DNA of 64,000 nt, taken from NCBI GenBank assembly GCA_002399405.1, contig DHDP01000011.1, positions 62,001 to 126,000 on the forward strand, written 5' to 3'. This DNA is from Treponema sp. UBA4873. GTDB taxonomy: Bacteria; Spirochaetota; Spirochaetia; Treponematales; Treponemataceae. Both the position numbers and the translations under genes were made by a program. How positions within the stretch are numbered: the stretch's first letter is position 1; every line of letters begins with the position of its first letter. This document shows positions 26,827 through 36,610 of the stretch, one piece after another. Below the pieces are notes generated by a model that had not been told where the DNA came from, did not search any database, and worked only from the letters and a program-made list of their open reading frames with translations.

Positions 26827-29800
26827 ATGGCCGATATTCACGTATTTCCCGACGCGCCGGAAGGCACGCCTGTTTCCAATTTCGTTCATCTCCACGTCCA
26901 CTCGGACTATTCGCTGCTCGACGGTGCGTCGAAGCTCGACACGCTCGTTGCGCGTGCAAAGCAGCTGAACATGAAGGCGCTTGCGCTTACCGACCACGGC
27001 AACATGTTCGGGGCGCTCAACTTCGAACATATCTGCCATGCGAACGGAATCAATCCTATTATAGGAGAGGAATTCTACGTCGCCGAAAAAGATCACACCG
27101 TGCAGGAAAGAAACCGGTACGGCGGAAAATACTATCATCTTATTCTTCTGTGCGAAAACGAAACGGGATACAAAAACATGTCGTGGCTTTCAAGCCGCGG
27201 ATTCACTGAAGGTCTGTATTACGGCAAGCCGCGCATCGATTTTGAAATGCTCAGGCAGTATCACGAAGGTATTATCTGTCTTTCCGCGTGTATTCAGGGC
27301 GAACTTCCGCAGATGCTTCTGCACGGCGACGAAGCTGACGCGGAAGCGCTCATTAAGCAGTACTCTGAGCTGTTCGGACCGGATCATTACTATGTCGAGC
27401 TTCAGGACCACGGCATTCCCGAACAAAGGGAAGTCGCGCCGAAGCTTATTGCGATAGCGAAAAAACTCAACATTCCGATGGTCGTCACGAACGACGTCCA
27501 TTACTGTTTCCGCGAAGATGCCGAAGCGCAGGACGTGCTGCGCTGCATCGGCTTCAAAAAACTGCTCTCGGAGCAGCACCAGACTATGGGCGACGGCCGC
27601 ACGGAATGGTACCTGAAGAGCGAGCAGGAAATGACGCAGCTCTTCCCTGACTATCCGGAAATGATGGCCAACACGGTGAAAATCGCAGCCATGTGCAATC
27701 TCACCATTCCGCAGTACAAAACGCAGCAGCTCAAGGACTGCCTTCCGCGCTTCACAATTCCGAAGCAGTTCCCGACGCAGGATTCGTACGTGCTCCATCT
27801 TGTGGAAACGGGACTCCGCAAGCGCTACAAAGTCATCACAAAGGAAATTCTCGACCGGGCCATGTACGAGCTCGGCATCATCTTCAACATGGGATTTTCG
27901 GGTTACTTCCTCGTCGTATGGGAGTTCATCAACTGGTCCAAGGAACACAATATCCCCATAGGCCCCGGACGAGGTTCGGGCGCAGGTTCGCTCGTCGCGT
28001 ATGCGATGGCTATAACGGACATCGATCCGTTCCGTTTCAAACTGATTTTCGAGCGGTTCCTGAATCCTGAACGCGTTTCAATGCCTGATTTCGACGTGGA
28101 TATGGACTACGATTTTCGTCAGGACATCATCCAGCACACGCGAGACCTCTACGGCGACCCGCAGGTGGGACATATCGTCACGTTCGGTTCGCTCAAGGCA
28201 AAGGCGGTCATCGCCGACGTCGGACGCGTTCTGGGTATTCCGCTCGCTGAAGTGAACGTCCTCAAAAAATGCATCCCCGACGACCCGAAGGCCAAGCTCA
28301 AAGATGCGTTCTCGCCTCCCAATGAAAAGCACGGCGACTGGGGTCAGCTTATTCCGTACCGGGACGATCCGCGGTACAAAAAACTGTTCGATTTGTGCTT
28401 CAAGCTCGAGAACATCAACCGAAACACCGGTCTTCACGCGTCGGGCATGGTTATTGCGCTTACTCCGCTCCCCGACTGGGCTCCCATTTTCAAGGATCCG
28501 AAGACGGGCGAAGTGGGCGTGCAGTATACGATGGACATCATTGAGCCGTGCGGTCTTGTTAAAATGGACTACCTCGGTCTCAAAACGCTGTCGCTTATCC
28601 GTTATGCGGAGAATATCATCAACAAGCACCGCAAACCGGGAGAGCCGGAGTTCAGCACCGAACAGGTGAGCGAAACGGACAAGGAGACGTTCGATTTGTT
28701 CTCCCGCGGAGACACCGTCGCCGTGTTCCAGTTCGAGTCGCCGGGCATGCAGAAAATTCTGCGCCAGGCACAGCCGCGGAAACTTGAAGACCTTGTCGCT
28801 TTGAACGCGCTGTACCGCCCCGGTCCTATGGACTACATTCCCAAATATATAGAAGGAAAACTTCATCCGGAGACTGTCACGTACCCCGATCCGTGCCTCA
28901 AGGACATTCTTGAGGAAACGTACGGCGTTATGGTCTACCAGGAGCAGGTTATGCAGGTTGCCCAGCGCATTGCGGGATTTTCGCTCGGCGGTGCTGATAT
29001 GCTTCGCCGCGCCATGGGAAAAAAGAAAATCGAAGTCCTCATGGGAAAGAAAAAGGAGTTCATCGAGGGCGCCGTCAAAAGCGGATTCACCGAGCAGCAC
29101 GCGGGCGATATTTTCGAAATCATGGTCCCGTTCGCGGGCTACGGGTTCAACAAGTCGCACGCGGCCGCGTACACTGTCGTCGCGTACCGCACCGGCTGGC
29201 TCAAATGCCACAAACCTGCCGAATTCATGGCTGCGAACCTCACGAACGAAATCACTTCGACGGACGGACTGCCCGCATATATTGCCGAAGCGCGCCGTAT
29301 GGGAATCGCGGTTGATGCCCCCGATGTCAACCGCTCGGACACGATTTTCGACGTCGTCGACGGACGCATCGTGTTCGGCCTGAAAGGCATCAAGGGAATG
29401 GGTGAAGCGGCGGCGACAGGCATCGTGGAGGAACGGGAAAAGAACGGTCCGTACAAGGACTTTATGGATTTCCTCGACCGCGTCGATCTGAAGACGGTAA
29501 ACAAGCACGCAATTGAAGTGCTCATCAAAACGGGAGCGTTCGACAAGCTTGGAAAGAACAGACCGACGCTTATAAAGAGTCTTGACCGCGCGTACGATTA
29601 CGCCTCTGCAAAAAAAGCAGGCAACGAATACGGGCAGGAAGATTTGTTCGGCGGTACGGATGAAAAAGTATTCGCCGATTTTGTCTTCGACGAACTCGAG
29701 GACATGCCACGAATGGAAAAGCTCAACGAGGAAAAAGAACTCATCGGAAGCTACATCAGCGGGCATCCGCTCGACGACTACAAACTCGCCATACAGAACG

Positions 29801-30405
29801 CGGTCACGCTCAATTCCCAGAACATCGACCGCGAGGCGAAATTCGCGAAAGCGGAGAAGGATGCGCTTGCGGCAAGCGGCACGAATTCCTGGCAGAGCAG
29901 GAACACCGGACGCGAATATATTGCGCTCGGCATGCTCACGGAGCTGCGCTCGATCCGCACGAAAAAAGGAACTGAAATGGCATTCGGGAAGCTTCAGGAT
30001 TACACCGGCTCAATCGACGTGACGTTCTTTCCGAAAACGTGGGAAATTATGCGGATGCAGGTACACAGCGACGGTATTTACGCAATCAAAGGCAAAGTTG
30101 ACGGAAGCCGCGACGCTCCGTCTCTCATCGCCGATTCGATCGAGGATCCGAATCAGCTCCAGGCGCGTTCTGTTCAGGAAGTGCACGTGGAACTTGAAAA
30201 TACGTACGGCAACGCGGCAGATATCATCAAATTAAAGGATTTTTTATTTGGCAAAACGGGCAAATGCTGTGTATATTTTCATATAGATACGTCCTGCGGT
30301 CCCTACATCGTCAAGGCAAACGAACAGCTTACAATTCCTTCCGATTCCGGCACAATCGGAGAGCTGAAGGATTTGCCGTATGTAAAGGATGTCTGGACCG
30401 CATAA
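26827..30405 (+). CDS. dnaE: DNA polymerase III alpha subunit
   Basis: The 1192-residue replicative polymerase subunit. Domains: PHP domain from residue 19 (FVHLHVHSDYSLLDGASK, then ALTDHGNMFGAL), polymerase palm with GRGSGAGSLVAYA and the catalytic acidic motif PDFDVDMDYDFRQDII at about residues 419-434, fingers, a helix-hairpin-helix region near VDLKTVNKHAIEVLIKTGAF, and a C-terminal OB fold (YIALGMLTELRSIRTKKGTE). The length is normal for DnaE1. No later Met fits as a start, because the next one (in KQLNMKALALTDHG) lies inside the PHP domain, so the ATG at 26827 is required although it lacks a ribosome site. It is followed by yggT and recG on the same strand with short gaps. Confidence 0.97.
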   Translation: MADIHVFPDAPEGTPVSNFVHLHVHSDYSLLDGASKLDTLVARAKQLNMKALALTDHGNMFGALNFEHICHANGINPIIGEEFYVAEKDHTVQERNRYGGKYYHLILLCENETGYKNMSWLSSRGFTEGLYYGKPRIDFEMLRQYHEGIICLSACIQGELPQMLLHGDEADAEALIKQYSELFGPDHYYVELQDHGIPEQREVAPKLIAIAKKLNIPMVVTNDVHYCFREDAEAQDVLRCIGFKKLLSEQHQTMGDGRTEWYLKSEQEMTQLFPDYPEMMANTVKIAAMCNLTIPQYKTQQLKDCLPRFTIPKQFPTQDSYVLHLVETGLRKRYKVITKEILDRAMYELGIIFNMGFSGYFLVVWEFINWSKEHNIPIGPGRGSGAGSLVAYAMAITDIDPFRFKLIFERFLNPERVSMPDFDVDMDYDFRQDIIQHTRDLYGDPQVGHIVTFGSLKAKAVIADVGRVLGIPLAEVNVLKKCIPDDPKAKLKDAFSPPNEKHGDWGQLIPYRDDPRYKKLFDLCFKLENINRNTGLHASGMVIALTPLPDWAPIFKDPKTGEVGVQYTMDIIEPCGLVKMDYLGLKTLSLIRYAENIINKHRKPGEPEFSTEQVSETDKETFDLFSRGDTVAVFQFESPGMQKILRQAQPRKLEDLVALNALYRPGPMDYIPKYIEGKLHPETVTYPDPCLKDILEETYGVMVYQEQVMQVAQRIAGFSLGGADMLRRAMGKKKIEVLMGKKKEFIEGAVKSGFTEQHAGDIFEIMVPFAGYGFNKSHAAAYTVVAYRTGWLKCHKPAEFMAANLTNEITSTDGLPAYIAEARRMGIAVDAPDVNRSDTIFDVVDGRIVFGLKGIKGMGEAAATGIVEEREKNGPYKDFMDFLDRVDLKTVNKHAIEVLIKTGAFDKLGKNRPTLIKSLDRAYDYASAKKAGNEYGQEDLFGGTDEKVFADFVFDELEDMPRMEKLNEEKELIGSYISGHPLDDYKLAIQNAVTLNSQNIDREAKFAKAEKDALAASGTNSWQSRNTGREYIALGMLTELRSIRTKKGTEMAFGKLQDYTGSIDVTFFPKTWEIMRMQVHSDGIYAIKGKVDGSRDAPSLIADSIEDPNQLQARSVQEVHVELENTYGNAADIIKLKDFLFGKTGKCCVYFHIDTSCGPYIVKANEQLTIPSDSGTIGELKDLPYVKDVWTA

Positions 30406-30435
30406 AAACAGACAATAGTTACGGAAGGTTTTACG

Positions 30436-31029
30436 ATGGCATATTTATTTCAGACGCTCGCTTCAATCATCAATATTTACTCTTTCCTGTGCTTTATCCG
30501 AATCATACTCACATGGATACCGGGCGCTTCCTATTCCGGATTCGGCCGCTTTCTCTCGGGTATCTGCGACCCGTTCCTCAATATGTTCCGCGGTGTCAGG
30601 TGGATGCAGATAGGCAATCTTGATTTTTCTCCGGCGGTCTCAATCGGTCTGCTGTACGCGCTCTCGTCGATTCTGAGCAACATAGCGATGACGGGCCGTA
30701 TCTATTTCGGCGGGATTCTCGCAATCGTCATAAGCATGTTCTGGTCGATCATCGCGTCGCTCGTCGGATTTCTGCTTATTCTGCTCATAATCAGATTCAT
30801 CGCGGTACTCACGCAGAAGCGGCAGAATTATTACGGTTCGTTCTGGTCTCAGCTCGACTATGCGCTTGAACCGTTCGTCTACCGCGTTTCGAAATTCTTC
30901 TCAAGCGGGAAATTCATCAGCTATAAGAATGCGATGCTCGTCACTATTATTATTCTGAGCCTGCTGCTCATAGGCGGACAGCTGCTTATTACGTACCTTA
31001 TTCATATTGTCCAGCGGCTGCCGTTCTGA
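30436..31029 (+). CDS. YggT-family membrane protein
   Basis: A 197-residue inner-membrane protein with two YggT repeats. The first repeat has IYSFLCFIRIILTWIP then the typical FLSGICDPFLNMFRG; the second reaches LDYALEPFVYRVSKFF. About four membrane spans can be placed (residues 5-25, 65-85, 95-120 and 170-190). The family is linked to cell division or osmotic tolerance in other bacteria but its activity is not settled. The ATG has a ribosome site (GGAAGG). It lies 30 bases after dnaE and 9 bases before recG, so the three genes are probably one operon. Confidence 0.85.
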   Translation: MAYLFQTLASIINIYSFLCFIRIILTWIPGASYSGFGRFLSGICDPFLNMFRGVRWMQIGNLDFSPAVSIGLLYALSSILSNIAMTGRIYFGGILAIVISMFWSIIASLVGFLLILLIIRFIAVLTQKRQNYYGSFWSQLDYALEPFVYRVSKFFSSGKFISYKNAMLVTIIILSLLLIGGQLLITYLIHIVQRLPF

Positions 31030-31038
31030 CGAGGGCGT

Positions 31039-33297
31039 GTGAAACTTGCCGATATAAAAAACCCGGTCAGTACGCTTCCCGGCATCGGACCGGCAGCAGC
31101 AAAACTTTTCGCAAAGCTCAACGTTTTCACCGTCGCTGATCTGCTCACGTTCTATCCGAAAGATTACGAAGACCGTACACACCGCGTTGCGTTCTCTCAA
31201 TTCAGGCAGGCTAAAGTGCACTGCGCCGCGGTCGTAACCGGCCACGACTGGTTCGGATACGGCCGCATGAAAACGCTTAAGTTGCTTGTTTCCGACGGCA
31301 CGATGGACGCGGAACTTGTCGCGTTCAACAGGCCGTTCCTCGAAAAACAGTTTCCGCCGGATACGCTGATTTCGGTCACGGGACAGTTCGAAATAAAATA
31401 CGGCAGGCTGCAGAGTACGTCGTTCGAAATCAGCAGGCTCGACGACGGTACTTCCGGCAGAACCCTGGCCGACTACGAAAACGCGGCGCTTCCCGATTCC
31501 GGCGTGCTGCCCGTCTATCCGCTCACCGAAGGCCTTAATCAGAAAAACGTACGGAAGACGATTGCGGCCGCGCTCCGCGAATACGGCATAGGCATAGAAA
31601 ACGAACTTCCCGAATACATCATCCAATCCCGCCGGCTGCTTGCAAAAAAAGACGCCGTCCGCCTGATTCACGAACCGAAGTCAATCGCCGAAGCACAGGA
31701 AGCGCGGCGTACGCTCATCTACGAAGAACTGTTCCGGTTCCAGTGTGTTATTGCCCGGCGCGCGTGGGAACATAAAGGTGCCGTTCCCGAACCGGCGCTT
31801 ACCGTCACCGTACCGCAGGGCAGTATGCAGCCGGAACAGTCGGTGCGGGAAACATTTGCCGCGTCCCTTTCTCCGCGCCAGAAAGAACTGCTTGCGCGTC
31901 TGCCCTTCCCGCTCACCGTCGATCAGCAGAAAGTCGTTATGGAAATGGACGCGGACCTCGACCGCGGATATACGGAACGGGCGGCTCTGATAAAAAACAT
32001 TGCCGGGGGAAAACGCGATGCCGGACAGAAACCGGTGTTCACTATGGCTCGTCTGCTGCAGGGAGACGTCGGTTCGGGCAAGACGCTCGCCGCGTTCTTC
32101 GTCTGTCTTCGCGTCGTCGACTGGAAGGGCCAGTGCGCGATTATGGCGCCGACGGAGCTGCTCGCCCGGCAGCATGCGGAAAGCGCGGCACGCATGCTCG
32201 AGCCGCTCGGCATTCGCGTCGCTTTTCTTACCGGAAACGTAAAGGCGTCGGGACGGTCGCAGCTTCTCAAACAGCTTAAAGACGGAAACGTAGACATAGT
32301 GATTGGAACGCATGCGCTTTTTTCGCAGCAGGTGCAGTACAACGACCTGCAGCTCGCCGTCATAGACGAGCAGCACCGGTTCGGCGTTCTGCAGCGTCAG
32401 GCTATCATCGAAAAAGGGCGGAAGATTGAAGGCACGTCGTCATACACGCTTCATCTGCTTATGATGAGCGCGACGCCCATTCCGCAGACGCTTGCGCTCA
32501 CCGTTTTCGGCGACCTCGACGTTTCCGTTCTCCGCACAATGCCCGCGGGAAGGAAGCCCGTACAGACGTACCTCGTTGCGGAAGGCCACGAGCCGAATGC
32601 GTACGAAGCCGTACGGAAGGAGCTGCAGGCGGGCCGTCAGGCGTATTTTGTGTATCCCGCGATCGAAGCGGACGAGCGCACGTACGGCAGTGAGAACGAC
32701 GGTTCGGACGCGGAAGAAGCTGACGGCCGTACGTCTCCGCTGCGGACGGCGGAGAAAGCGCCGGCGGCGAAATCGGCAGAGGAAATGTTCACGTATCTTT
32801 CGGAAAAAGTATATCCCGAATTCAGATGTGCGCTCGTCCACTCCCGCGTAGGTGAGGACGAACAGGTACAAATCCTGAATGAATTCCGGGAAGGAAAAAT
32901 ACAAGTGCTTGCCGCGACAACTGTAATAGAGGTGGGAGTCGACATTCCGAACGCGACGTGCATCGTCATAGAACAGGCCGACAGGTTCGGGCTTGCGCAG
33001 CTCCATCAGCTGCGCGGACGCGTCGGACGGGGAAGCGCACAGTCGTACTGTTTCCTTATTTACAGCAAAAACATCACGGAAACGGGCATACAGCGCATGA
33101 AAGCGCTCCGCGGAAGTACCGACGGATTCGTCATCGCGGAGCAGGATCTGAAGCTGCGCGGCCCCGGCGAAATGACCGGCACCGTGCAGGCCGGAGACCT
33201 CCAGCTCGGCATCGCCGACATAGAGCGGGACAGGGACATCCTCGTGCAGGCCCGCACGGACGCATTCGAGTATATGCGGAAAACGCTGTCTGTTTAG
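31039..33297 (+). CDS. recG: ATP-dependent DNA helicase RecG
   Basis: A 752-residue branch-migration helicase that remodels stalled forks and Holliday junctions. The N-terminal wedge/OB domain starts at ISTLPGIGPAAAKLF-like residues. Walker A GDVGSGKTLAAFF is at about residues 343-355, the DEQH box in VIDEQHRFG near 443, the motif MMSATPIPQTLA, and motif VI QLHQLRGRVGRG. The end has the family's KLRGPGEMTGTVQAG. The protein is longer than usual because of a charged, low-complexity insert of about 35 residues (around 550-585) in the second helicase lobe. The start is a GTG preceded by GAGGG, 9 bases after yggT. Confidence 0.96.
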   Translation: MKLADIKNPVSTLPGIGPAAAKLFAKLNVFTVADLLTFYPKDYEDRTHRVAFSQFRQAKVHCAAVVTGHDWFGYGRMKTLKLLVSDGTMDAELVAFNRPFLEKQFPPDTLISVTGQFEIKYGRLQSTSFEISRLDDGTSGRTLADYENAALPDSGVLPVYPLTEGLNQKNVRKTIAAALREYGIGIENELPEYIIQSRRLLAKKDAVRLIHEPKSIAEAQEARRTLIYEELFRFQCVIARRAWEHKGAVPEPALTVTVPQGSMQPEQSVRETFAASLSPRQKELLARLPFPLTVDQQKVVMEMDADLDRGYTERAALIKNIAGGKRDAGQKPVFTMARLLQGDVGSGKTLAAFFVCLRVVDWKGQCAIMAPTELLARQHAESAARMLEPLGIRVAFLTGNVKASGRSQLLKQLKDGNVDIVIGTHALFSQQVQYNDLQLAVIDEQHRFGVLQRQAIIEKGRKIEGTSSYTLHLLMMSATPIPQTLALTVFGDLDVSVLRTMPAGRKPVQTYLVAEGHEPNAYEAVRKELQAGRQAYFVYPAIEADERTYGSENDGSDAEEADGRTSPLRTAEKAPAAKSAEEMFTYLSEKVYPEFRCALVHSRVGEDEQVQILNEFREGKIQVLAATTVIEVGVDIPNATCIVIEQADRFGLAQLHQLRGRVGRGSAQSYCFLIYSKNITETGIQRMKALRGSTDGFVIAEQDLKLRGPGEMTGTVQAGDLQLGIADIERDRDILVQARTDAFEYMRKTLSV

Positions 33298-33327
33298 TAA
33301 GGGTATCCGGTATTCCTGATACCCTTA
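33298..33327. terminator. Hairpin between convergent recG and fucI
   Basis: Perfect 10-bp stem TAAGGGTATC (33298-33307) and GATACCCTTA (33318-33327) with a 10-base loop, starting at the recG stop codon. No T tract follows closely on either strand, so its role as a bidirectional terminator is only likely from its position. Confidence 0.4.
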
Positions 33328-33364
33328 CTGACCGATGGTTTGTTTTTCTTATTCTGCGATCATT

Positions 33365-35149
33365 TTACCGGTACAACGGTCCGTAAAATTTACATGCCGC
33401 ATAGTCGGCAGCCTGCGTGTCTTCGGTTCCGAAGCTTCCCCAGCTGTGCGGTCTGTATACTTTGTCTTCGGGAACATTGTGCATAGTAACCGGGATACGC
33501 AGCATGGAAGCAAGCGTAATCAGATCTGCTCCGACATGACCGTATACCGTCACTCCGTGATTTGCACCCCAATTCGCCATAACGCTGTAGACATCGGTAA
33601 AGGCACCGTGTCCGGTAAGACGCGGTGCAAACCAGATTGTCGGCCACGTCGGATCGGTACGCTTGTCGATGACATTGTGAATTTCATCAGGCAGATCGCA
33701 GGTAAACCCTTCTGCAATCTGAAGCACCGGTCCGATTCCGTCTACAATATTAAAACGGAGCATTGTAACGGGCATCTCCGCTCTGCACCGGAAATGGCTT
33801 GAAAATCCGCCGCCGCGGAAATATTCATAATCCGCACGGCACCAGTCAGTCGCCTTGAGACACGCATTGATATCCGTCTCTGTCATTTTCCAGAACGGTT
33901 TCATCACGTGTTCACCTTTTTCGCCGACACTCACACCCGTTTCGTCGAGCGCGGTCGCACCTGAATTAATAAGATGGAGAAAACCGGCGGCGGCAACGCC
34001 TGTCGGCTTATGACCGGTTACGCGCTCGACCGCGGCGGGACTCCAATACGTGCGCACGTCGTGAAAGCACGGAGCCGAATATGAAACGAGCGTACCGAGC
34101 ATCATCGCGATGCCGTTACATGTATCGTTCTCCGTAGCAAACGGAGTCGGCTGTTTCGGACCGTTCCAGTCGAACGTGGAAGCAAGGATCGATTCCGTAA
34201 AGTCGGCATTCGGCAGCCAGTCCGTCCACTGGCGCTGTCCCTGGAAACCGCCGGCTACCGCATTGCGGCCGAGCGCTTCCTCGTGCCAACCCGAATCATC
34301 AAGCTTCGGGTTGCCAAACAGAATATCGCGGACAATAAGCGTCATCTTAACAATAAATTCCCAGTCCCTGTCCGCCGGAATATATTTTGATTTTGTAATC
34401 ACCTCCGGAAATTTCTTTCCGGCGTTTTTGTCGAATCCTTCCGGACAGTTCTTTCTTACCCACGCAAGCGCTTTCTCATACTCTGAGGGATCATAAATCC
34501 CAAGTGAAATACGACGCATGATTTCAATCTCGTCAACCCACTCCGCGCGGATACCGAAATACTTCTGCAGTATATCCGCATCGCAGAAGCTGCCGGCAAT
34601 GCCCATAGTAATGGCGCCGATATTAACGTACGCCCTGCCTTTCATCCAGCCTGCCGCAATCGCTCCGCGTGCAAAACGGATTATCTTTTCAGCGACATCC
34701 GGCGGAATTGCTGCATCGTCCTTTTCCTGCACGTCGCGTCCGTAAATGGAAAAAGCGGGCAGCCCCCGCTGCGCGTGGGCCGCAAGTGCTGCCGCCAGAT
34801 AGACCGCACCAGGACGCTCCGTTCCGTTGAATCCCCAGACGGCCTTAATGGTGTTCGGATCGATGTCAAATGTTTCCGTTCCGTAACACCAGCACGGTGT
34901 TACGGACAGTGTTGCGGCGATATTTTCTTTTGAAAACTGCTCCGCAACCCTGGCGGCTTCCGCCCCGCCGCCGATCGTCGTACAACCGATAACGCATTGT
35001 ACCGGCGTACCGTCCGGATACCGCAGGTTTTTACTGATAAGTTCGGCGGCGTGCTGCGCCATGCCCATAGTCTGTTTCTCAAGACTTTCGCGAACTCCAC
35101 CCCAGCGTCCGTCGATAATCGGACGAATTCCAATCTTCGGATACAGCAT
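33365..35149 (-). CDS. fucI: L-fucose isomerase
   Basis: A 594-residue cytosolic isomerase that converts L-fucose to L-fuculose; E. coli FucI has 591 residues. Recognised by the N-terminal YPKIGIRPIIDGRWGGVRESLE, TIGGGAEAARVAEQF, VWGFNGTERPGAVYLAA, and the C-terminal FTDVYSVMANWGANHGVTV. The isomerase family separates fucose from rhamnose use, since RhaA is unrelated, and so fixes the substrate of the whole cluster. It is the last gene of the catabolic operon, 3 bases after the kinase gene. No defects seen. Confidence 0.96.
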   Translation of the reverse strand: MLYPKIGIRPIIDGRWGGVRESLEKQTMGMAQHAAELISKNLRYPDGTPVQCVIGCTTIGGGAEAARVAEQFSKENIAATLSVTPCWCYGTETFDIDPNTIKAVWGFNGTERPGAVYLAAALAAHAQRGLPAFSIYGRDVQEKDDAAIPPDVAEKIIRFARGAIAAGWMKGRAYVNIGAITMGIAGSFCDADILQKYFGIRAEWVDEIEIMRRISLGIYDPSEYEKALAWVRKNCPEGFDKNAGKKFPEVITKSKYIPADRDWEFIVKMTLIVRDILFGNPKLDDSGWHEEALGRNAVAGGFQGQRQWTDWLPNADFTESILASTFDWNGPKQPTPFATENDTCNGIAMMLGTLVSYSAPCFHDVRTYWSPAAVERVTGHKPTGVAAAGFLHLINSGATALDETGVSVGEKGEHVMKPFWKMTETDINACLKATDWCRADYEYFRGGGFSSHFRCRAEMPVTMLRFNIVDGIGPVLQIAEGFTCDLPDEIHNVIDKRTDPTWPTIWFAPRLTGHGAFTDVYSVMANWGANHGVTVYGHVGADLITLASMLRIPVTMHNVPEDKVYRPHSWGSFGTEDTQAADYAACKFYGPLYR

Positions 35150-35152
35150 TGT

Positions 35153-36601
35153 CTACTCCTTGTTTTGTGATGAAAGTAACGACATATATCGTTTAAATCC
35201 GCTCTCCCAATCAACAGAGGGAGCCGGTATATACGTTTTGAGTGATTCCGTTCCGGCGATCAGCTTTCTGCCTTCGTCGATATCTGCAATATCACCGAGC
35301 GCGGAAAGCTGAATAATAATATTGCCGAGCGCAGTTGCCTCTACAGGCCCCGCGATTACCGTAATGCCGCAGCAGTCCGCAGTAAACTGACATAAACTCC
35401 GATCTTTGACGCCTCCGCCGAGCATATGAAATTCGGTGAATTTTCTGCCCGTCATATTTTCCAGCTGCTCTACCGTAAGCCGGTATTTCAACACAAGGCT
35501 TTCGTAGATGCAGCGCATAATCTCGCCCGGCGCCTGAGGCACGTACTGTCCTGTCCTGCGGCAGTAATCAATAACCCGTCCGGGAATGTTTCCGGGTTGT
35601 GTAAACGACGGATCGTCAGGATCTATAAAACACTGAAGAGCCTTTGCCTCTCCTGCAGACTTTTCCAAATCGTCGAATGAATAGTCTCTGCCCTCCCGTT
35701 TCCATTCCCTGCGGCTCTCCTGAATCAGCCACAACCCTATAATATTTTTCAGATAATTAATTTTCTTATTTGCGCCTAATTCGTTTGAAAGTCCGGCATA
35801 CATGCTTTCTGCTGAAAGGACAGGAGCATCCAGTTCCGTCCCGAGCAGACTCCACGTGCCGCACGACAGAAATACAGACTCCCCGGTCGATTCGGACACA
35901 CGCGGCATCGCTGCTACCGCACATTGAGTATCGTGCCCGGCAATTGCGATTATCTTTGCGTTTTTATATATTCCCGTTATTGTTCCGCTCTGTGCGAACG
36001 GGGCGAACAATTTTCTCGGAATTCCGAAAGCAGTAAGCACCGGTATACTCCACGTGCGGGCAGATGCATTAAACATCTGACTTGTAGATGCGATTGTGTA
36101 CTCACATACAGGTCTGGCACCGAGGGAATAAGCAAAAAGATCAGGCATAAAAAGCAGATGCCCGGCTTTTTCAAACAGACCGGGATTTTTTCCCCTGAGT
36201 GCTGACAGCTGGAACAAGGTGTTAATATCCATAATCTGATTACCCGTCTCTCTGTACAGTTCTTCCGGCTCCAGAACTGCTGCCGCTTTCTTTGAAATAC
36301 CGTTCGTCCGTACGTCGCGGTAATGTACCGGCAGACCGATCAGGCGGCCGTTTTTATCAAGCAGGCCGAAATCAACACCCCATGTATCAAATCCGATGCC
36401 GTCGAACTTTCCTGCTTTCTCAATACCTGCATGTACTTCCGCAATCAGTGTCTGAAAATCCCAGTATAATGTACCGTTCTTTTCCACAGGTACATTATTA
36501 AACCGGTGCACTTCTTCGTAATGAAGACTGCCGTCCGAAAAAACCGCTTTTATCGCGCGGCCGCCCGACGCACCGAGATCGAATGCCAGTACCGTACTCA
36601 T
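35153..36601 (-). CDS. FGGY carbohydrate kinase, probable L-fuculokinase
   Basis: A 482-residue sugar kinase of the FGGY fold. The N-terminal phosphate site is VLAFDLGASGGRAI; DTWGVDFGLLD is the substrate-side motif, and the second ATPase domain has LSCGTWSLLG and HMLGGGVKDRSLCQ. By sequence it looks closer to rhamnulokinase (RhaB) than to E. coli FucK. The operon (fucI, class II aldolase, FucU) makes L-fuculose the expected substrate. RhaB-type kinases acting on fuculose are plausible, so the specificity is inferred. It is followed after 3 bases by fucI and preceded by the aldolase gene. Confidence 0.88.
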   Translation of the reverse strand: MSTVLAFDLGASGGRAIKAVFSDGSLHYEEVHRFNNVPVEKNGTLYWDFQTLIAEVHAGIEKAGKFDGIGFDTWGVDFGLLDKNGRLIGLPVHYRDVRTNGISKKAAAVLEPEELYRETGNQIMDINTLFQLSALRGKNPGLFEKAGHLLFMPDLFAYSLGARPVCEYTIASTSQMFNASARTWSIPVLTAFGIPRKLFAPFAQSGTITGIYKNAKIIAIAGHDTQCAVAAMPRVSESTGESVFLSCGTWSLLGTELDAPVLSAESMYAGLSNELGANKKINYLKNIIGLWLIQESRREWKREGRDYSFDDLEKSAGEAKALQCFIDPDDPSFTQPGNIPGRVIDYCRRTGQYVPQAPGEIMRCIYESLVLKYRLTVEQLENMTGRKFTEFHMLGGGVKDRSLCQFTADCCGITVIAGPVEATALGNIIIQLSALGDIADIDEGRKLIAGTESLKTYIPAPSVDWESGFKRYMSLLSSQNKE

Positions 36602-36610
36602 CCGCGTCTC

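Noticed and set aside
28078..29766. Long minus-strand frame opposite dnaE (562 codons)
   Set aside because: Shadow of dnaE codon bias; the composition (rich in Arg, Val, Phe, His) is typical of an antisense frame, and the dnaE motifs are on the plus strand.
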